Assembly (NCBI GenBank): GCA_903960915.1
Contig: CAJCCO010000056.1
Coordinates: forward strand, 1-59,635
DNA length: 59,635 nt
DNA from: an uncultured beta proteobacterium
Lineage (GTDB): Bacteria; Pseudomonadota; Gammaproteobacteria; Burkholderiales; Burkholderiaceae_C
Direction: 5' to 3'
The notes beneath the pieces are model-generated. The model was not told where the DNA came from. It searched no databases and saw only the letters and a list, made by a program, of their open reading frames with translations. The translations under genes and the position numbers were made by a program. This document shows positions 23,656 to 32,595 of this stretch, piece by piece. How positions within the stretch are numbered: position 1 is the stretch's first letter; every line of letters starts with the position of its first letter.

Positions 23656-24272
23656 CCGCCTGGTTGCGCCACCGCAGCGCTTGGTAAATCCAAGGCCTCA
23701 AACACCAGCAAGGCTGCCCAGGCATCGTTGCCTGAATAGATGACCTGGCTGGGCGTGAGCTGACGGTTGGCCCAATTGGAGGTGGTGGCTTTTCTCGATT
23801 TGATAAAACGCCGCTTGAACACCACGGCCACCGCGCCGCGAATGCCGATCTCTTTGATATAGCCCTGGCTCCTGAACACATGGTTCAGGTCAAGCACATT
23901 GCGGGGCTCAATGTTCAGCGTGCGGCGTATCTGTTGATGGTCGCCCGCCAGGCCAAAGCCTACTTTAATAATATGGGCGGCTTGCAGCAGGGTGCGTACG
24001 ACCTCGCGGCTGTCGTCGTCATGCAACTGAAACACATAGGCCGTTTGTCGTGTGGAAAACTGCACCACGTGCGGTCCGCTGGAGACTTCGTCGCGCACAA
24101 AGGTGGGTTTGGACTCGGTGTCGAAGCCCAGCACGGCACATTGGTGCAACAGTTGTAGTGCTTGTTCGGCCTGAGCTCGGTTGGCCACCACCACAATATT
24201 CTCCAAGCCCAGTTGGTCCAGGGGCGCCAATTCGGCAATGTCGTCTTTGCTGGGGGTGAAAAGTTGGGGCAT
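23652..24272 (-). CDS. 3'-5' exonuclease, RNase D-like (DEDDy)
   Basis: 206 residues comprising only the exonuclease domain. The DEDDy ligands can be read: Asp51 and Glu53 (GFDTESKPTF), Asp111 (FGLAGDHQQIRR), Tyr179 and Asp183 (IYSGNDAWAALLVFEAL). RNase D proper has C-terminal HRDC domains, which are absent here, so this is the short single-domain type. It may process or degrade RNA or DNA 3' ends. Converges on DUF6172 with overlapping stops. Confidence 0.9.
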   Translation of the reverse strand: MPQLFTPSKDDIAELAPLDQLGLENIVVVANRAQAEQALQLLHQCAVLGFDTESKPTFVRDEVSSGPHVVQFSTRQTAYVFQLHDDDSREVVRTLLQAAHIIKVGFGLAGDHQQIRRTLNIEPRNVLDLNHVFRSQGYIKEIGIRGAVAVVFKRRFIKSRKATTSNWANRQLTPSQVIYSGNDAWAALLVFEALDLPSAAVAQPGG

Positions 24273-24398
24273 GGGGCAGCTCAGGCTGGGGAGTGAGGGC
24301 TGGTAAAAGCAGAAGAAGGAATTTCAGTGAACCGTTGAGCCAGAGAGTTTGGCAACGATTGCGGCACAGACTGCAGAGGAATTGGGCCAGTTAACGGA

Positions 24399-25007
24399 TT
24401 AGCGACTAACTGTTTCCAGCGCAGGTGCGTTGGCGGCTGCAGGCAGGGCAGGCAGGGCAGGCATGGCGTTGCCTCCATTGGGCACGCGGCGTGCACCGTC
24501 AAAACGGTTTTTCCAGTAGGCGATGCCCATGTCTTCCACCCGCACTTCGCTGCCAGGTTTGGGGGAGTGGATGAATTTGCCGTCGCCCACGTAAATACCT
24601 ACGTGGCTGAAGGCGCGGCGCATGGTGTTGAAAAACACCAGATCGCCGGGTTGCAGGTCGGCACGGTCAATTTTTTGGGTGGCGGCTGCTTGTTGTGCTG
24701 CGCTGCGGGGCAGAATCAAACCAATGGTTTCTTGGTACATGGCGCGCACAAAGCCGCTGCAATCAAAACCGGTTTCTACGGAGGTGCCGCCGCGCAGGTA
24801 GGGCACACCCAGAAAGCCCATGGCCGTAAACACCAGCTCTGAGGCTTTGTTTCCTACGGTTTGACGGACCTGGCCAATTTTGGCCAGCAGGCCTTTGTCA
24901 ATCAGAAAGCGTTCCATGTCTTCGTTGTTGAGCTGCGGTGCCGCCTGCACATTGACAGACAGCAAGAGAGCAACAAGGAAAAAATTGATTCGCATTGGGG
25001 GTAGCAT
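24399..25007 (-). CDS. NlpC/P60-family cell-wall endopeptidase
   Basis: 202 residues with a signal peptide (MLPPMRINFFLVALLLSVNVQA). The catalytic domain shows Cys83 (FDCSGFVRAMY), His135 (FSHVGIYVGDG) and His147 (FIHSPKPG), the usual NlpC/P60 triad. It likely cuts peptide cross-links (D-Glu to diaminopimelate) in peptidoglycan from the periplasm. The C-terminal 25 residues are rich in Ala and Pro and the DNA there holds short GGCAGGCAG-type repeats. An internal start at MRINFF (24995) is possible. Confidence 0.92.
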   Translation of the reverse strand: MLPPMRINFFLVALLLSVNVQAAPQLNNEDMERFLIDKGLLAKIGQVRQTVGNKASELVFTAMGFLGVPYLRGGTSVETGFDCSGFVRAMYQETIGLILPRSAAQQAAATQKIDRADLQPGDLVFFNTMRRAFSHVGIYVGDGKFIHSPKPGSEVRVEDMGIAYWKNRFDGARRVPNGGNAMPALPALPAAANAPALETVSR

Positions 25008-25050
25008 ACTAGCCTTGAGGGGTTGCTGTCAAGCTGTAATTAACTTGAAG

Positions 25051-25080
25051 TTGCTTGCGTAACTTATTGATTTATATAAT
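25051..25080 (+). promoter_or_regulatory. acuI: Sigma-70-like promoter for acuI
   Basis: TTGCTT at 25051-25056 and a perfect TATAAT at 25075-25080 with an 18-base spacer. AAGG at 25085-25088 then sits 6 bases before the ATG at 25095. This would make a very short leader if transcription starts near 25087, so the true start may use a different -10; the AT-rich match is nevertheless good. Confidence 0.5.
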
Positions 25081-25094
25081 TTTTAAGGCGTTTT

Positions 25095-26075
25095 ATGTTC
25101 AAAGCTTTGTTATTGGAAAACACCGAAGGATTCAGCGCATCGGTCAAGCAACTGGATGAATCGCTTTTGCCTGCGGGCGATGTGCACGTGGCGGTGGCGT
25201 ACTCCACCTTGAACTACAAGGATGGCTTGGCGATTACCAACAAGAGCCCAGTCGTGCGCCTTTGGCCCATGGTGGCAGGCATTGACGGCGCGGGCGTTGT
25301 GACCCAATCCAGCCACCCGGCCTGGCAAGTGGGCGATGCTGTGATTCACAACGGCTGGGGCGTAGGCGAGACGCATTGGGGCTGCCTGGCTGAGAAAGCG
25401 CACCTCAAAGGCGACTGGCTGGTGAAGTTACCTGCCAGTATGACTGCACGCCAGGCGATGGCGATTGGTACGGCGGGTTACACCGCCATGCTGTGTGTCA
25501 TGGCCTTGGAAGACCACGGCGTAACGCCTGCCATGGGCGAAATACTGGTGACCGGCGCTACAGGCGGGGTGGGCAGCGTGGCGATTGCTCTGTTGGGCAA
25601 ACTCGGCTACCAGGTAGTTGCGGCCACCGGCAAGCTAGAAGAAGAGGCCTACCTCAAGCGCCTGGGCGCCGCCAGCTTGGTTGACCGGGCCACTTTAAGC
25701 GCCGCTGGCAAACCTTTCCAGAAAGAGCGTTGGGCGGGTGTGGTGGACGCTGTGGGCTCGCACACGCTGGCCAACGCGCTGGCACAAACCAAATACGGTG
25801 GCGTGGTGGCGGCCTGCGGGCTGGCACAAGGCATGGACCTGCCCACCACCGTCATGCCATTCATCTTGCGCGGCGTGACCCTGGCTGGTATTGATTCGGT
25901 CATGGCACCCCTGGCCAAACGCCAGCGCGCCTGGGACCGCCTGGCCCGTGACCTGGACCCGGCATTGCTGGAGAGCATGGTGGAAGAAATACCACTGGAA
26001 GGCGCAGTTGCCAAGGCGCACGAATTGATGGCCGGTCGCGTGCGTGGCCGCCTAGTGGTCAAGACCGGCGCCTGA
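25095..26075 (+). CDS. acuI: Acrylyl-CoA reductase-like quinone oxidoreductase (AcuI/YhdH family)
   Basis: 326 residues of the medium-chain dehydrogenase superfamily, zinc-free branch. Family features are [12 protein letters not shown], the [10 protein letters not shown] loop, [13 protein letters not shown] and the nucleotide-binding [20 protein letters not shown]. AcuI reduces toxic acryloyl-CoA to propionyl-CoA with NADPH. That fits the propionyl-CoA ligase gene prpE found 5 kb downstream, although the two are not in one operon. Divergent from the NlpC/P60 gene. Confidence 0.9.
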   Translation: MFKALLLENTEGFSASVKQLDESLLPAGDVHVAVAYSTLNYKDGLAITNKSPVVRLWPMVAGIDGAGVVTQSSHPAWQVGDAVIHNGWGVGETHWGCLAEKAHLKGDWLVKLPASMTARQAMAIGTAGYTAMLCVMALEDHGVTPAMGEILVTGATGGVGSVAIALLGKLGYQVVAATGKLEEEAYLKRLGAASLVDRATLSAAGKPFQKERWAGVVDAVGSHTLANALAQTKYGGVVAACGLAQGMDLPTTVMPFILRGVTLAGIDSVMAPLAKRQRAWDRLARDLDPALLESMVEEIPLEGAVAKAHELMAGRVRGRLVVKTGA

Positions 26076-26077
26076 CC

Positions 26078-26536
26078 CTAAGCGGCTTTGCCCTTGGCCG
26101 CCTGGTGAATCGCCGCGCGCACCCGGGGGTAGGTGCCACAGCGGCACAGGTTGTTGGCCATGGCGGTGTCAATGTCCTGGTCGCTGGGTTGGGGGGTTTG
26201 CTTGAGCAGGGCGCACGCGCTCATCAACTGGCCGCTTTGGCAATAGCCGCACTGAACCACGTCGAGTTCGGTCCAGGCCTGGCGCAATGCCTCAGCCTGG
26301 GGTCCCTGCAAACCTTCTATGGTGGTGACCTCCTGGTCGCCCACGGCAGACAGTGGGGTGACGCAAGAGCGCACCGGTGAACCGTTGAGGTGCACGGTAC
26401 AGGCGCCACACAAGGAGGTGCCGCAACCATATTTGGTACCGGTGAGCTGGAGTTCGGCGCGCAACACCCACAGCAGCGGCGTGTCTGGCGTCGATTCCAC
26501 ATGTTTGGGTTTTCCGTTGAGTTTGATCGCGGTCAT
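26078..26536 (-). CDS. [2Fe-2S] subunit of a molybdenum hydroxylase (isoquinoline 1-oxidoreductase alpha type), copy 1
   Basis: 152 residues. The N-terminal plant-ferredoxin-type cluster ligands appear as [16 protein letters not shown] with a further Cys in VRSC; the second cluster ligands are CGYCQSGQ and [15 protein letters not shown]. This subunit passes electrons from the molybdenum site. It lies 37 bases after the large-subunit gene on the same strand, the reverse of the common small-then-large order seen in copy 2. Its stop faces the acuI stop 2 bases away. Confidence 0.92.
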   Translation of the reverse strand: MTAIKLNGKPKHVESTPDTPLLWVLRAELQLTGTKYGCGTSLCGACTVHLNGSPVRSCVTPLSAVGDQEVTTIEGLQGPQAEALRQAWTELDVVQCGYCQSGQLMSACALLKQTPQPSDQDIDTAMANNLCRCGTYPRVRAAIHQAAKGKAA

Positions 26537-26573
26537 GTCGGGGCTTTCAAGGACAGTTTCAGAACGCTGAGGT

Positions 26574-28871
26574 TCATGACAATTTCAGGGGCAGGGCGCG
26601 CAGGCGCTCACCCGTCAGGGTAAACAAGGCGTTGGCAACGGCCGGGGCAATCGGCGGTGTACCGGGTTCGCCCACGCCTTCCGGCGCTGCGTTGCTGGGG
26701 ATGATGTCGGTCTCCACCACCGGGCAGTCTGTGATGCGCAGCATCGGGTAGTTGTGAAAATTGCTTTGTTGCACCTGGCCGTCAACCAGCGTGATCTCGC
26801 CGTAAAGGGCTCCGGACAAGCCAAACACAATGGCGCTTTCCATTTGCTGCCTGATCATGTTGGGGTTGATGGGGGTGCCGCAGTCCACCACGCACCAAAC
26901 CTTGTGCACCCTGATTTGCTTGTCGGCAGACACCGACACCTCAGCCACCTGTGCCACCACGCTGCCGAACGACTGGTGCAAAGCCACGCCCAAGGCACGC
27001 GGGCTACCGTCTGGGCCAGCATCACGCGGCTGGCCCCAGCCCGACATTTCTGCCACACGCTGCAATACTTTCAAATGGCGCGGGTGTTTGGCCAGCAAGC
27101 CGGTGCGCATGGCCACCGGGTCTTTTTTGGCAGCAAAAGCCACTTCATCAAGAAAACTCTCTTTGAAGAACGCCTGTTGAGAGTGCCCCACCGAGCGCCA
27201 AAAGCCCACCGGCACAGGCGCCTCCACAATGGCATGGCCAATACGGGCGGCTGGCCACTCGTAAGGCTGATCAAACGCGCCTTCCGAGGTCGTTTTGTCG
27301 GGGCCTGAAGAGGGCAAGTCCAACAAACGCTTCATGGCATGGGGCACCAGCGCCTGACCTGCCGAGGTGTTTTTCCAGGCCACCAATTGGCGGTCCATGT
27401 CCAGCCCAGCGGTGAAACGCGCCACGCTGGCGGGGCGGTAAAAGTCATGCGTCATGTCTTGCTCACGGGACCAAAAGGTTTGCACCGGCACCCCGTCCAT
27501 CTCCCGTGCAATGGCAGCGGCCTGGGCCACATAGTCCACATCCAAGCGACGGCCAAAGCCGCCGCCAAGAAGCTGCACCTGAACCTCCACCTTCGATTCA
27601 TCCAGCCCCAGCACCTTGGCCACCGCACGCCGCGCCAGTCCCGGTACCTGGGTGGAGACCCAAACCGTGGCCGAGTCTTTGTTGACCTGAACCGTGCAGT
27701 TCATGGGCTCCATGGTTGCATGCGCCAAAAACGGGGCGCTGTATTCGGCTGTGAGGGTTTGCGCAGCGGTTTTAAGTGCGGCATCCACATCGCCCTTCTT
27801 GTAAAAAGCATGGCCTTGCTCGCTCTCCAGGGTGTTGGACAGTTGCTTGAGCACATCAGCGCTGTTGAGTTTGGCGTTGGGGCCATGATCCCAGGTCACG
27901 TCCAGCTGCTTGAGGGCTTTCAGGGCGTGGTACGGACTGCTGGCCACCACCGCCACGCCTGGGGTGCTGCCATTGAAGGCCTCGACCTTCATCACTTTCT
28001 TCACGCCGGGCAATTGGCTGGCTTTGCTGGCGTCAAAGCGGGCAACCGTGCCGCCCAGGGTGGGGCACATCACCACACTCGCGTACAGCATGTCGGGTAA
28101 CACCACGTCCAAGCCAAACTTGGCGCTGCCATCGAGCTTGGAGGCGGCTTCGATGCGGTTTTTATCCCGCCCCACCAGCTTGAACTGTGACGGTGTTTTC
28201 AAGGTGACATGGCCGGGACGGCTGATTTGAGACGCCGCGCTGGCCAACTCCCCAAAACTGGCGCTTTTGCCACTTGGGTGCGACACCCGGCCACCTTGCA
28301 CCGCGCATTCAGCCGCGGCCACCTTCCATTGCTGGGCTGCTGCAGCCACCAGCATGGCGCGGGCCGAGGCACCGGCTTCGCGCATGGGCAGCCACAAGTC
28401 CTTCATGCTGGAGGAGCCGCCGGTCATCATCACGCCAATTTCACGCATGAGCTTGGCCATCATCCATTGCTTCAGGTGTTTGAGGGTGCTGTCGTTGTCG
28501 GGGTGGTAGGGCAGGCCGTCCGCGACAGAGGCAAGGTTGTTGTAAATTTTGTCAATGGGTGAGTGCTCTAGGCGCACCTGCGCCCAGTCGGCGTCCAGTT
28601 CTTCGGCCAGCAGCATAGCCAGCCCGGTATGCACGCCCTGGCCCATTTCAGACTTGGACATCATGATGGTGACCCGGTTATCGGCATCAATCTTGACCCA
28701 GCCATTGTGGGCGCTTTCCCCTGCCTTGGTGTCCAGGGGCGTTGAGGTGGTGAGGCGCTGGCGAGGCGGCGCCACCGACCAACCCACCACCAACGCACCA
28801 ACTGCGCCAGCCGCGCCCAGCAGAATTGTTCTGCGTTTCACCATGTTCTTGTCCTTTTTAGCGTCTGCCAA
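26574..28871 (-). CDS. Molybdopterin-binding subunit of a molybdenum hydroxylase (isoquinoline 1-oxidoreductase beta type), copy 1
   Basis: 765 residues. The N-terminus [20 protein letters not shown] looks like a Tat-type export or anchor signal. Domain text typical of IorB follows, including [39 protein letters not shown] and the C-terminal active-site Glu in [20 protein letters not shown]. These enzymes hydroxylate N-heterocycles or oxidise aldehydes using water. It is transcribed away from a TetR regulator, which probably controls it. A cytochrome partner gene is not adjacent. Confidence 0.92.
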   Translation of the reverse strand: MADAKKDKNMVKRRTILLGAAGAVGALVVGWSVAPPRQRLTTSTPLDTKAGESAHNGWVKIDADNRVTIMMSKSEMGQGVHTGLAMLLAEELDADWAQVRLEHSPIDKIYNNLASVADGLPYHPDNDSTLKHLKQWMMAKLMREIGVMMTGGSSSMKDLWLPMREAGASARAMLVAAAAQQWKVAAAECAVQGGRVSHPSGKSASFGELASAASQISRPGHVTLKTPSQFKLVGRDKNRIEAASKLDGSAKFGLDVVLPDMLYASVVMCPTLGGTVARFDASKASQLPGVKKVMKVEAFNGSTPGVAVVASSPYHALKALKQLDVTWDHGPNAKLNSADVLKQLSNTLESEQGHAFYKKGDVDAALKTAAQTLTAEYSAPFLAHATMEPMNCTVQVNKDSATVWVSTQVPGLARRAVAKVLGLDESKVEVQVQLLGGGFGRRLDVDYVAQAAAIAREMDGVPVQTFWSREQDMTHDFYRPASVARFTAGLDMDRQLVAWKNTSAGQALVPHAMKRLLDLPSSGPDKTTSEGAFDQPYEWPAARIGHAIVEAPVPVGFWRSVGHSQQAFFKESFLDEVAFAAKKDPVAMRTGLLAKHPRHLKVLQRVAEMSGWGQPRDAGPDGSPRALGVALHQSFGSVVAQVAEVSVSADKQIRVHKVWCVVDCGTPINPNMIRQQMESAIVFGLSGALYGEITLVDGQVQQSNFHNYPMLRITDCPVVETDIIPSNAAPEGVGEPGTPPIAPAVANALFTLTGERLRALPLKLS

Positions 28872-28988
28872 TTTCAGTTTGTTCAGGTCTTATTGTTAAT
28901 GAGATTGATCAGCCCATCTGGTCTTGTGGGCACAGAAGGGGCTTGTTCAGGCCATTGCAAACCAATAAAAAATTTAAGTTCAATTAAG

Positions 28989-29001
28989 TAAACATTGTTT
29001 A
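28989..29001. promoter_or_regulatory. Candidate TetR operator
   Basis: Perfect 13-base palindrome TAAACA-T-TGTTTA in the 189-base region between the molybdenum hydroxylase and the TetR-family gene, 59 bases before the latter. Palindromes in such divergent regions commonly bind the TetR product. Binding is inferred. Confidence 0.45.
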
Positions 29002-29060
29002 ATAAATTAACCACCGCTATTTTTTTATAAACTAAGGCGTTATTTTTAAATCCCAACGCC

Positions 29061-29732
29061 ATGTCCATCAAGCTACAACGCCAACAAACGCTGCAACAAG
29101 CACGGCGTGCTTTGGTGCTTGATGCCGCCCGCGCGCTCTTTGATGAAGCGGGTTTGGCAGGTTTCAATATGCGCGATGTGGCGCGTCGTGCGGGTTACAC
29201 ACCAGGCGCTTTGTATGCCTACTTTGACAGCAAGGAGGCCTTGTTGTCGGGCTTGCTGTCAGCCACGCTGGACCGGTTGGAACAAGCCATTTTGAATGCC
29301 CGACAGTACAAAACCCGGCCGGACAAAACCCTGCAAGCGCAGGCACTGGCCTGGTTCAACTACCTGCAAGCGCAGCCGCATGAGCTGGACCTGCTACTCG
29401 CCACGCTCTTGGGCTCAGGCGCCCCGATAGGTGCACAGGCCGACCTGTATTCCCGCTGGCAAAGCATCTTGCGGCCCTGTGAGGCAGCGCTGTTGGCACT
29501 GGGCGCCACACCGCTTGCGGCAGGTCAGGAGTCAGCAGCTTTGCAGGCCCAAGCCTTGGGTTTGTTGTTGGCCCAGCGCAGTTTGGCCGTGGTGGGGCAG
29601 GGTGCCAGCGCAGAAGGCATGTTTCGCTTGTATCTGGACCAAGTGCTGGCCCGCTTCATGGTTAACAGTGCACAGTTAAACCAGGCCACCGAGTTGTCCG
29701 ACCCGGCCTGGCAGGACGACCTGTTTGCCTGA
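29061..29732 (+). CDS. TetR-family transcriptional regulator
   Basis: 223 residues. The N-terminal helix-turn-helix is clear: ALVLDAARALFDEAGLAGFN, then MRDVARRAGYTPGALYAYFDSKEALLSGLL. The C-terminal ligand domain is AcrR-like in length. It faces the molybdenum hydroxylase pair and probably represses it until an aromatic or aldehyde ligand binds. No strong ribosome-binding site precedes the ATG. Confidence 0.92.
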   Translation: MSIKLQRQQTLQQARRALVLDAARALFDEAGLAGFNMRDVARRAGYTPGALYAYFDSKEALLSGLLSATLDRLEQAILNARQYKTRPDKTLQAQALAWFNYLQAQPHELDLLLATLLGSGAPIGAQADLYSRWQSILRPCEAALLALGATPLAAGQESAALQAQALGLLLAQRSLAVVGQGASAEGMFRLYLDQVLARFMVNSAQLNQATELSDPAWQDDLFA

Positions 29733-29818
29733 AACCGCACCCAGCCAAGTTGCCAGGCCCACTGGCGCAGAGCCGTCCGCATTAGGTATGCTCACCCCTT
29801 CATTCAAGAAAGTGCACC

Positions 29819-30421
29819 ATGTTGCTAGAAGCCACGCCCTCCCAACTTGTCCTGGTGGACTACCAAAGCCGCTTAATGCCCGCCATTTCCGACGCTGCCT
29901 CGGTGTTGGCCAATGCCCTGAGGTTGGCGCAAGCCGCTCAATTGCTGAATGTGCCTGTTTGGGCCACCGAGCAAAACCCCTCCAAGTTGGGTGAGACCGA
30001 CCCCGCGCTCAAGGCCTTGTGCACACGCAGCCTCAGCAAGATGCACTTTTCTGCTGTTGAAGAAGGATTGGGCGAATGGTTACGCCCGCCGGCCAAGCCG
30101 CTTGCTGGCAATGCCCGCAGCCTGCCCAAGCATCTGCAAAAACCCCAAGGCAACCCCGATGAGCGCAATACCGTCGTGATTGCCGGCTGCGAAGCCCACA
30201 TTTGTCTGCTGCAAACCGCCCTGGACTTGTTGGAAGACGAGTTTGATGTTTGGGTGGTGACCGACGCCTGCGGTTCCCGCACCGAACGCAACCGCGACGC
30301 CGCGTTTGACCGTCTGGCCGGGGCTGGTGCCGAGTTGGTGACCACAGAGATGGTTCTGTTTGAGTGGTTGCGCACGGCTGAGCACCCCTTGTTCAAGCCG
30401 GTGCAGGCGCTTATTAAGTAA
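29819..30421 (+). CDS. Isochorismatase-family cysteine hydrolase (nicotinamidase-like)
   Basis: 200 residues. The catalytic triad reads Asp14 (LVLVDYQSRLM), Lys74 (SLSKMHFSA) and Cys124 (VIAGCEAHICLLQTALDL), so the nucleophile is retained, which favours an amidase over an isochorismatase. The substrate might be a carbamoyl compound or nicotinamide-like amide, but this is not readable. It follows the TetR gene by 86 bases and may be co-transcribed. Confidence 0.9.
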   Translation: MLLEATPSQLVLVDYQSRLMPAISDAASVLANALRLAQAAQLLNVPVWATEQNPSKLGETDPALKALCTRSLSKMHFSAVEEGLGEWLRPPAKPLAGNARSLPKHLQKPQGNPDERNTVVIAGCEAHICLLQTALDLLEDEFDVWVVTDACGSRTERNRDAAFDRLAGAGAELVTTEMVLFEWLRTAEHPLFKPVQALIK

Positions 30422-30500
30422 TCCGGGCAGGTCAGACTACTTTCTTTCAACCAAAGGCCGCATGAGGGCTTTTCAAGTCAGGCTGTAGCAAGCTGCTTAA

Positions 30501-30512
30501 TCATAATTATGA
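30501..30512. promoter_or_regulatory. prpE: Palindrome TCATAATTATGA before prpE
   Basis: A perfect 12-base palindrome centred 39 bases upstream of the prpE ATG, inside an AT-rich patch of an otherwise GC-rich region. It may be an operator or part of the promoter. TGGAGA is the ribosome-binding site. Confidence 0.35.
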
Positions 30513-30545
30513 ATTCAGTTTAAAGCGACAACTGGAGACCACAAC

Positions 30546-32441
30546 ATGACAGCCTATGCAGACTTTCACCGCCGTTCCATCGAGGACCGCGACGCCTTTT
30601 GGGCCGAACAAGCCCAGCTGATTGACTGGCAAACCCCGCCCCAGCAAATCTGCGACTACACCAACCCACCGTTTGCCAAGTGGTTTGTAGGCGGCACCAC
30701 CAACCTGTGCCACAACGCAGTAGACCGCCACCTGAAAGACCGCGCCGACCAAGCCGCGCTAATCTTCGTCTCGACCGAGACCGAGGAAGAGAAAACCTAC
30801 ACCTACCGCGATCTGCACGCCGAGGTGCAGCGCATGGCCGCAATTTTGAAAGACCTGGGCGTGGTCAAAGGCGACCGCGTGCTGATTTACATGCCCATGG
30901 TGGCCGAGGCGGCGTTTGCCATGTTGGCCTGCGCCCGCGTGGGTGCCATTCACTCCGTGGTGTTTGGGGGCTTTGCCTCGCACTCCTTGGCCACGCGCAT
31001 TGAAGATGCGTCGCCCAAGGTCATCGTCAGTGCCGACGCTGGCTCACGCGGTGGCAAAGTGGTGCCCTACAAACCCTTGCTGGACGAGGGCATCAAACTG
31101 TCCGCCCACAAGCCCGGCCATGTGATCATGGTGGATCGCCACTTGGCGCCCTACACCCCTGTGGCAGGTCGCGACGTGGACTACGCCACCGAGCGCGCCA
31201 AGCACATGAACACACAAGTGTCGTGCGAGTGGCTGGAATCGACCCATCCCAGTTACACCCTCTACACCTCGGGCACCACCGGCAAACCCAAAGGCGTGCA
31301 ACGCGACACCGGTGGCTACACCGTGGCCTTGGCCGCCAGCATTCCGAACATTTTTCAAGGCAAACCTGGTGGCACATTCTTTTGCACCAGTGACATTGGT
31401 TGGGTGGTGGGCCACAGCTACATCATCTACGGCCCCCTGATTGGCGGCATGTCCACCATCCTGTACGAAGGCCTGCCCATCCGTCCTGACGGCGGCATCT
31501 GGTGGAGCTTGGTCGAGAAGTACAAAGTCAACGTCATGTTCAGCGCGCCCACCGCCATTCGCGTGCTCAAAAAGCAAGACCCAGCGCTGCTCACCAAATA
31601 CGACCTGTCCAGCCTGCAAGCCTTGTTCTTGGCGGGTGAGCCGCTCGATGAGCCCACGGCCAAATGGATTTCTGAAGGCCTGAACGGCAAAGCCATCATT
31701 GACAACTACTGGCAAACCGAAACCGGCTGGCCCATTCTGACCATCTGCAACGGTGTGGAAAAAGCCCCCAGCAAGTTTGGCTCGCCAGGCAAAGCCGTGT
31801 ACGGTTACAACGTCAAACTGGTGGACGACCAGACCGGCGAAGAGCTGACCGGGGCCAACCAAAAAGGCGTGTTGACCATTGAAGGCCCATTGCCACCGGG
31901 CAATCTGCAAACCATTTGGGGCGACGACAAGCGTTTTGTCAGCACCTACTGGAACACCGTGCCCAACAAGCTGGTCTATAGCACCTTTGACTGGGCGGTA
32001 CGCGACGAAGACGGCTACTTCTTCATTCTGGGCCGCACCGACGACGTCATCAACGTGGCCGGTCACCGCCTGGGCACCCGCGAGATTGAAGAAAGCATTT
32101 CCAGCCACCCCAACATCGCTGAAGTTGCGGTGGTCGGTGTGGCCGACCAGCTCAAGGGCCAGGTGGCCATGGCCTTTGCCATTGCCAAAGACACCTCGGC
32201 CCTGGGCGACCCGGCCGCACGCCTGAAGCTCGAAGGCGAGGTCATGAAAGTGGTGGACTCGCAACTCGGTGCCGTGGCGCGTCCAGCGCGGGTGCTGTTT
32301 GTCACGGCCTTGCCCAAAACGCGCAGCGGCAAGTTGCTGCGCCGCGCTATTCAGGCCGTGTGCGAAAAGCGTGATCCGGGCGACCTGACCACCATCGACG
32401 ACCCCACCGCGCTGCAGCAAATCCAGGATCAACTCGGCTAA
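30546..32441 (+). CDS. prpE: Propionyl-CoA synthetase
   Basis: 631 residues, the length of PrpE. Visible motifs: SVVFGGFASHSLATRIEDASPKVI, the adenylation motif YTSGTTGKPKGVQRDTGGY, DNYWQTETGWPI, the hinge LGRTDDVINVAGHRLGTREIEE, and the catalytic Lys region LPKTRSGKLLRRAI. It converts propionate, CoA and ATP to propionyl-CoA. RDTGGY separates it from acetyl-CoA synthetases. No prpBCD genes are in the window; acuI upstream also leads to propionyl-CoA. Confidence 0.93.
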   Translation: MTAYADFHRRSIEDRDAFWAEQAQLIDWQTPPQQICDYTNPPFAKWFVGGTTNLCHNAVDRHLKDRADQAALIFVSTETEEEKTYTYRDLHAEVQRMAAILKDLGVVKGDRVLIYMPMVAEAAFAMLACARVGAIHSVVFGGFASHSLATRIEDASPKVIVSADAGSRGGKVVPYKPLLDEGIKLSAHKPGHVIMVDRHLAPYTPVAGRDVDYATERAKHMNTQVSCEWLESTHPSYTLYTSGTTGKPKGVQRDTGGYTVALAASIPNIFQGKPGGTFFCTSDIGWVVGHSYIIYGPLIGGMSTILYEGLPIRPDGGIWWSLVEKYKVNVMFSAPTAIRVLKKQDPALLTKYDLSSLQALFLAGEPLDEPTAKWISEGLNGKAIIDNYWQTETGWPILTICNGVEKAPSKFGSPGKAVYGYNVKLVDDQTGEELTGANQKGVLTIEGPLPPGNLQTIWGDDKRFVSTYWNTVPNKLVYSTFDWAVRDEDGYFFILGRTDDVINVAGHRLGTREIEESISSHPNIAEVAVVGVADQLKGQVAMAFAIAKDTSALGDPAARLKLEGEVMKVVDSQLGAVARPARVLFVTALPKTRSGKLLRRAIQAVCEKRDPGDLTTIDDPTALQQIQDQLG

Positions 32442-32565
32442 ACAAGGTTTCAGGGCACGGCCAGAACGGTGGCACAATCGCGGGTGTTTTCAGGCCCTTC
32501 CAGCCACTAACGCATCCGCCAATCGGTTCAGCCGTGTCGCGGAAGGTTTTTTTCAACCAGCTAAT

Positions 32566-32587
32566 GTTCCCTCTAGGGGAACGGAGG
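32566..32587 (+). promoter_or_regulatory. sucA: Leader hairpin directly abutting the sucA ribosome-binding site
   Basis: GTTCCC (32566-32571), loop TCTAG, GGGAAC (32577-32582), then GGAGG at 32583-32587 with an 8-base gap to ATG 32596. The stem ends exactly where the Shine-Dalgarno begins. A second small stem, GGTT-AACC around TTTTTTC, lies further up at 32545-32558. The hairpin may protect or gate ribosome access. Confidence 0.45.
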
Positions 32588-32595
32588 TCAGCGCA

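Noticed and set aside
24439..24463. GGCAGGCAGG-type short tandem repeat
   Set aside because: It lies inside the Ala/Pro-rich end of the NlpC/P60 gene and is too short and imperfect to treat as a separate element.
31044..32477. 477-codon open frame antisense to prpE
   Set aside because: No domain text; explained by codon bias of prpE on the opposite strand.
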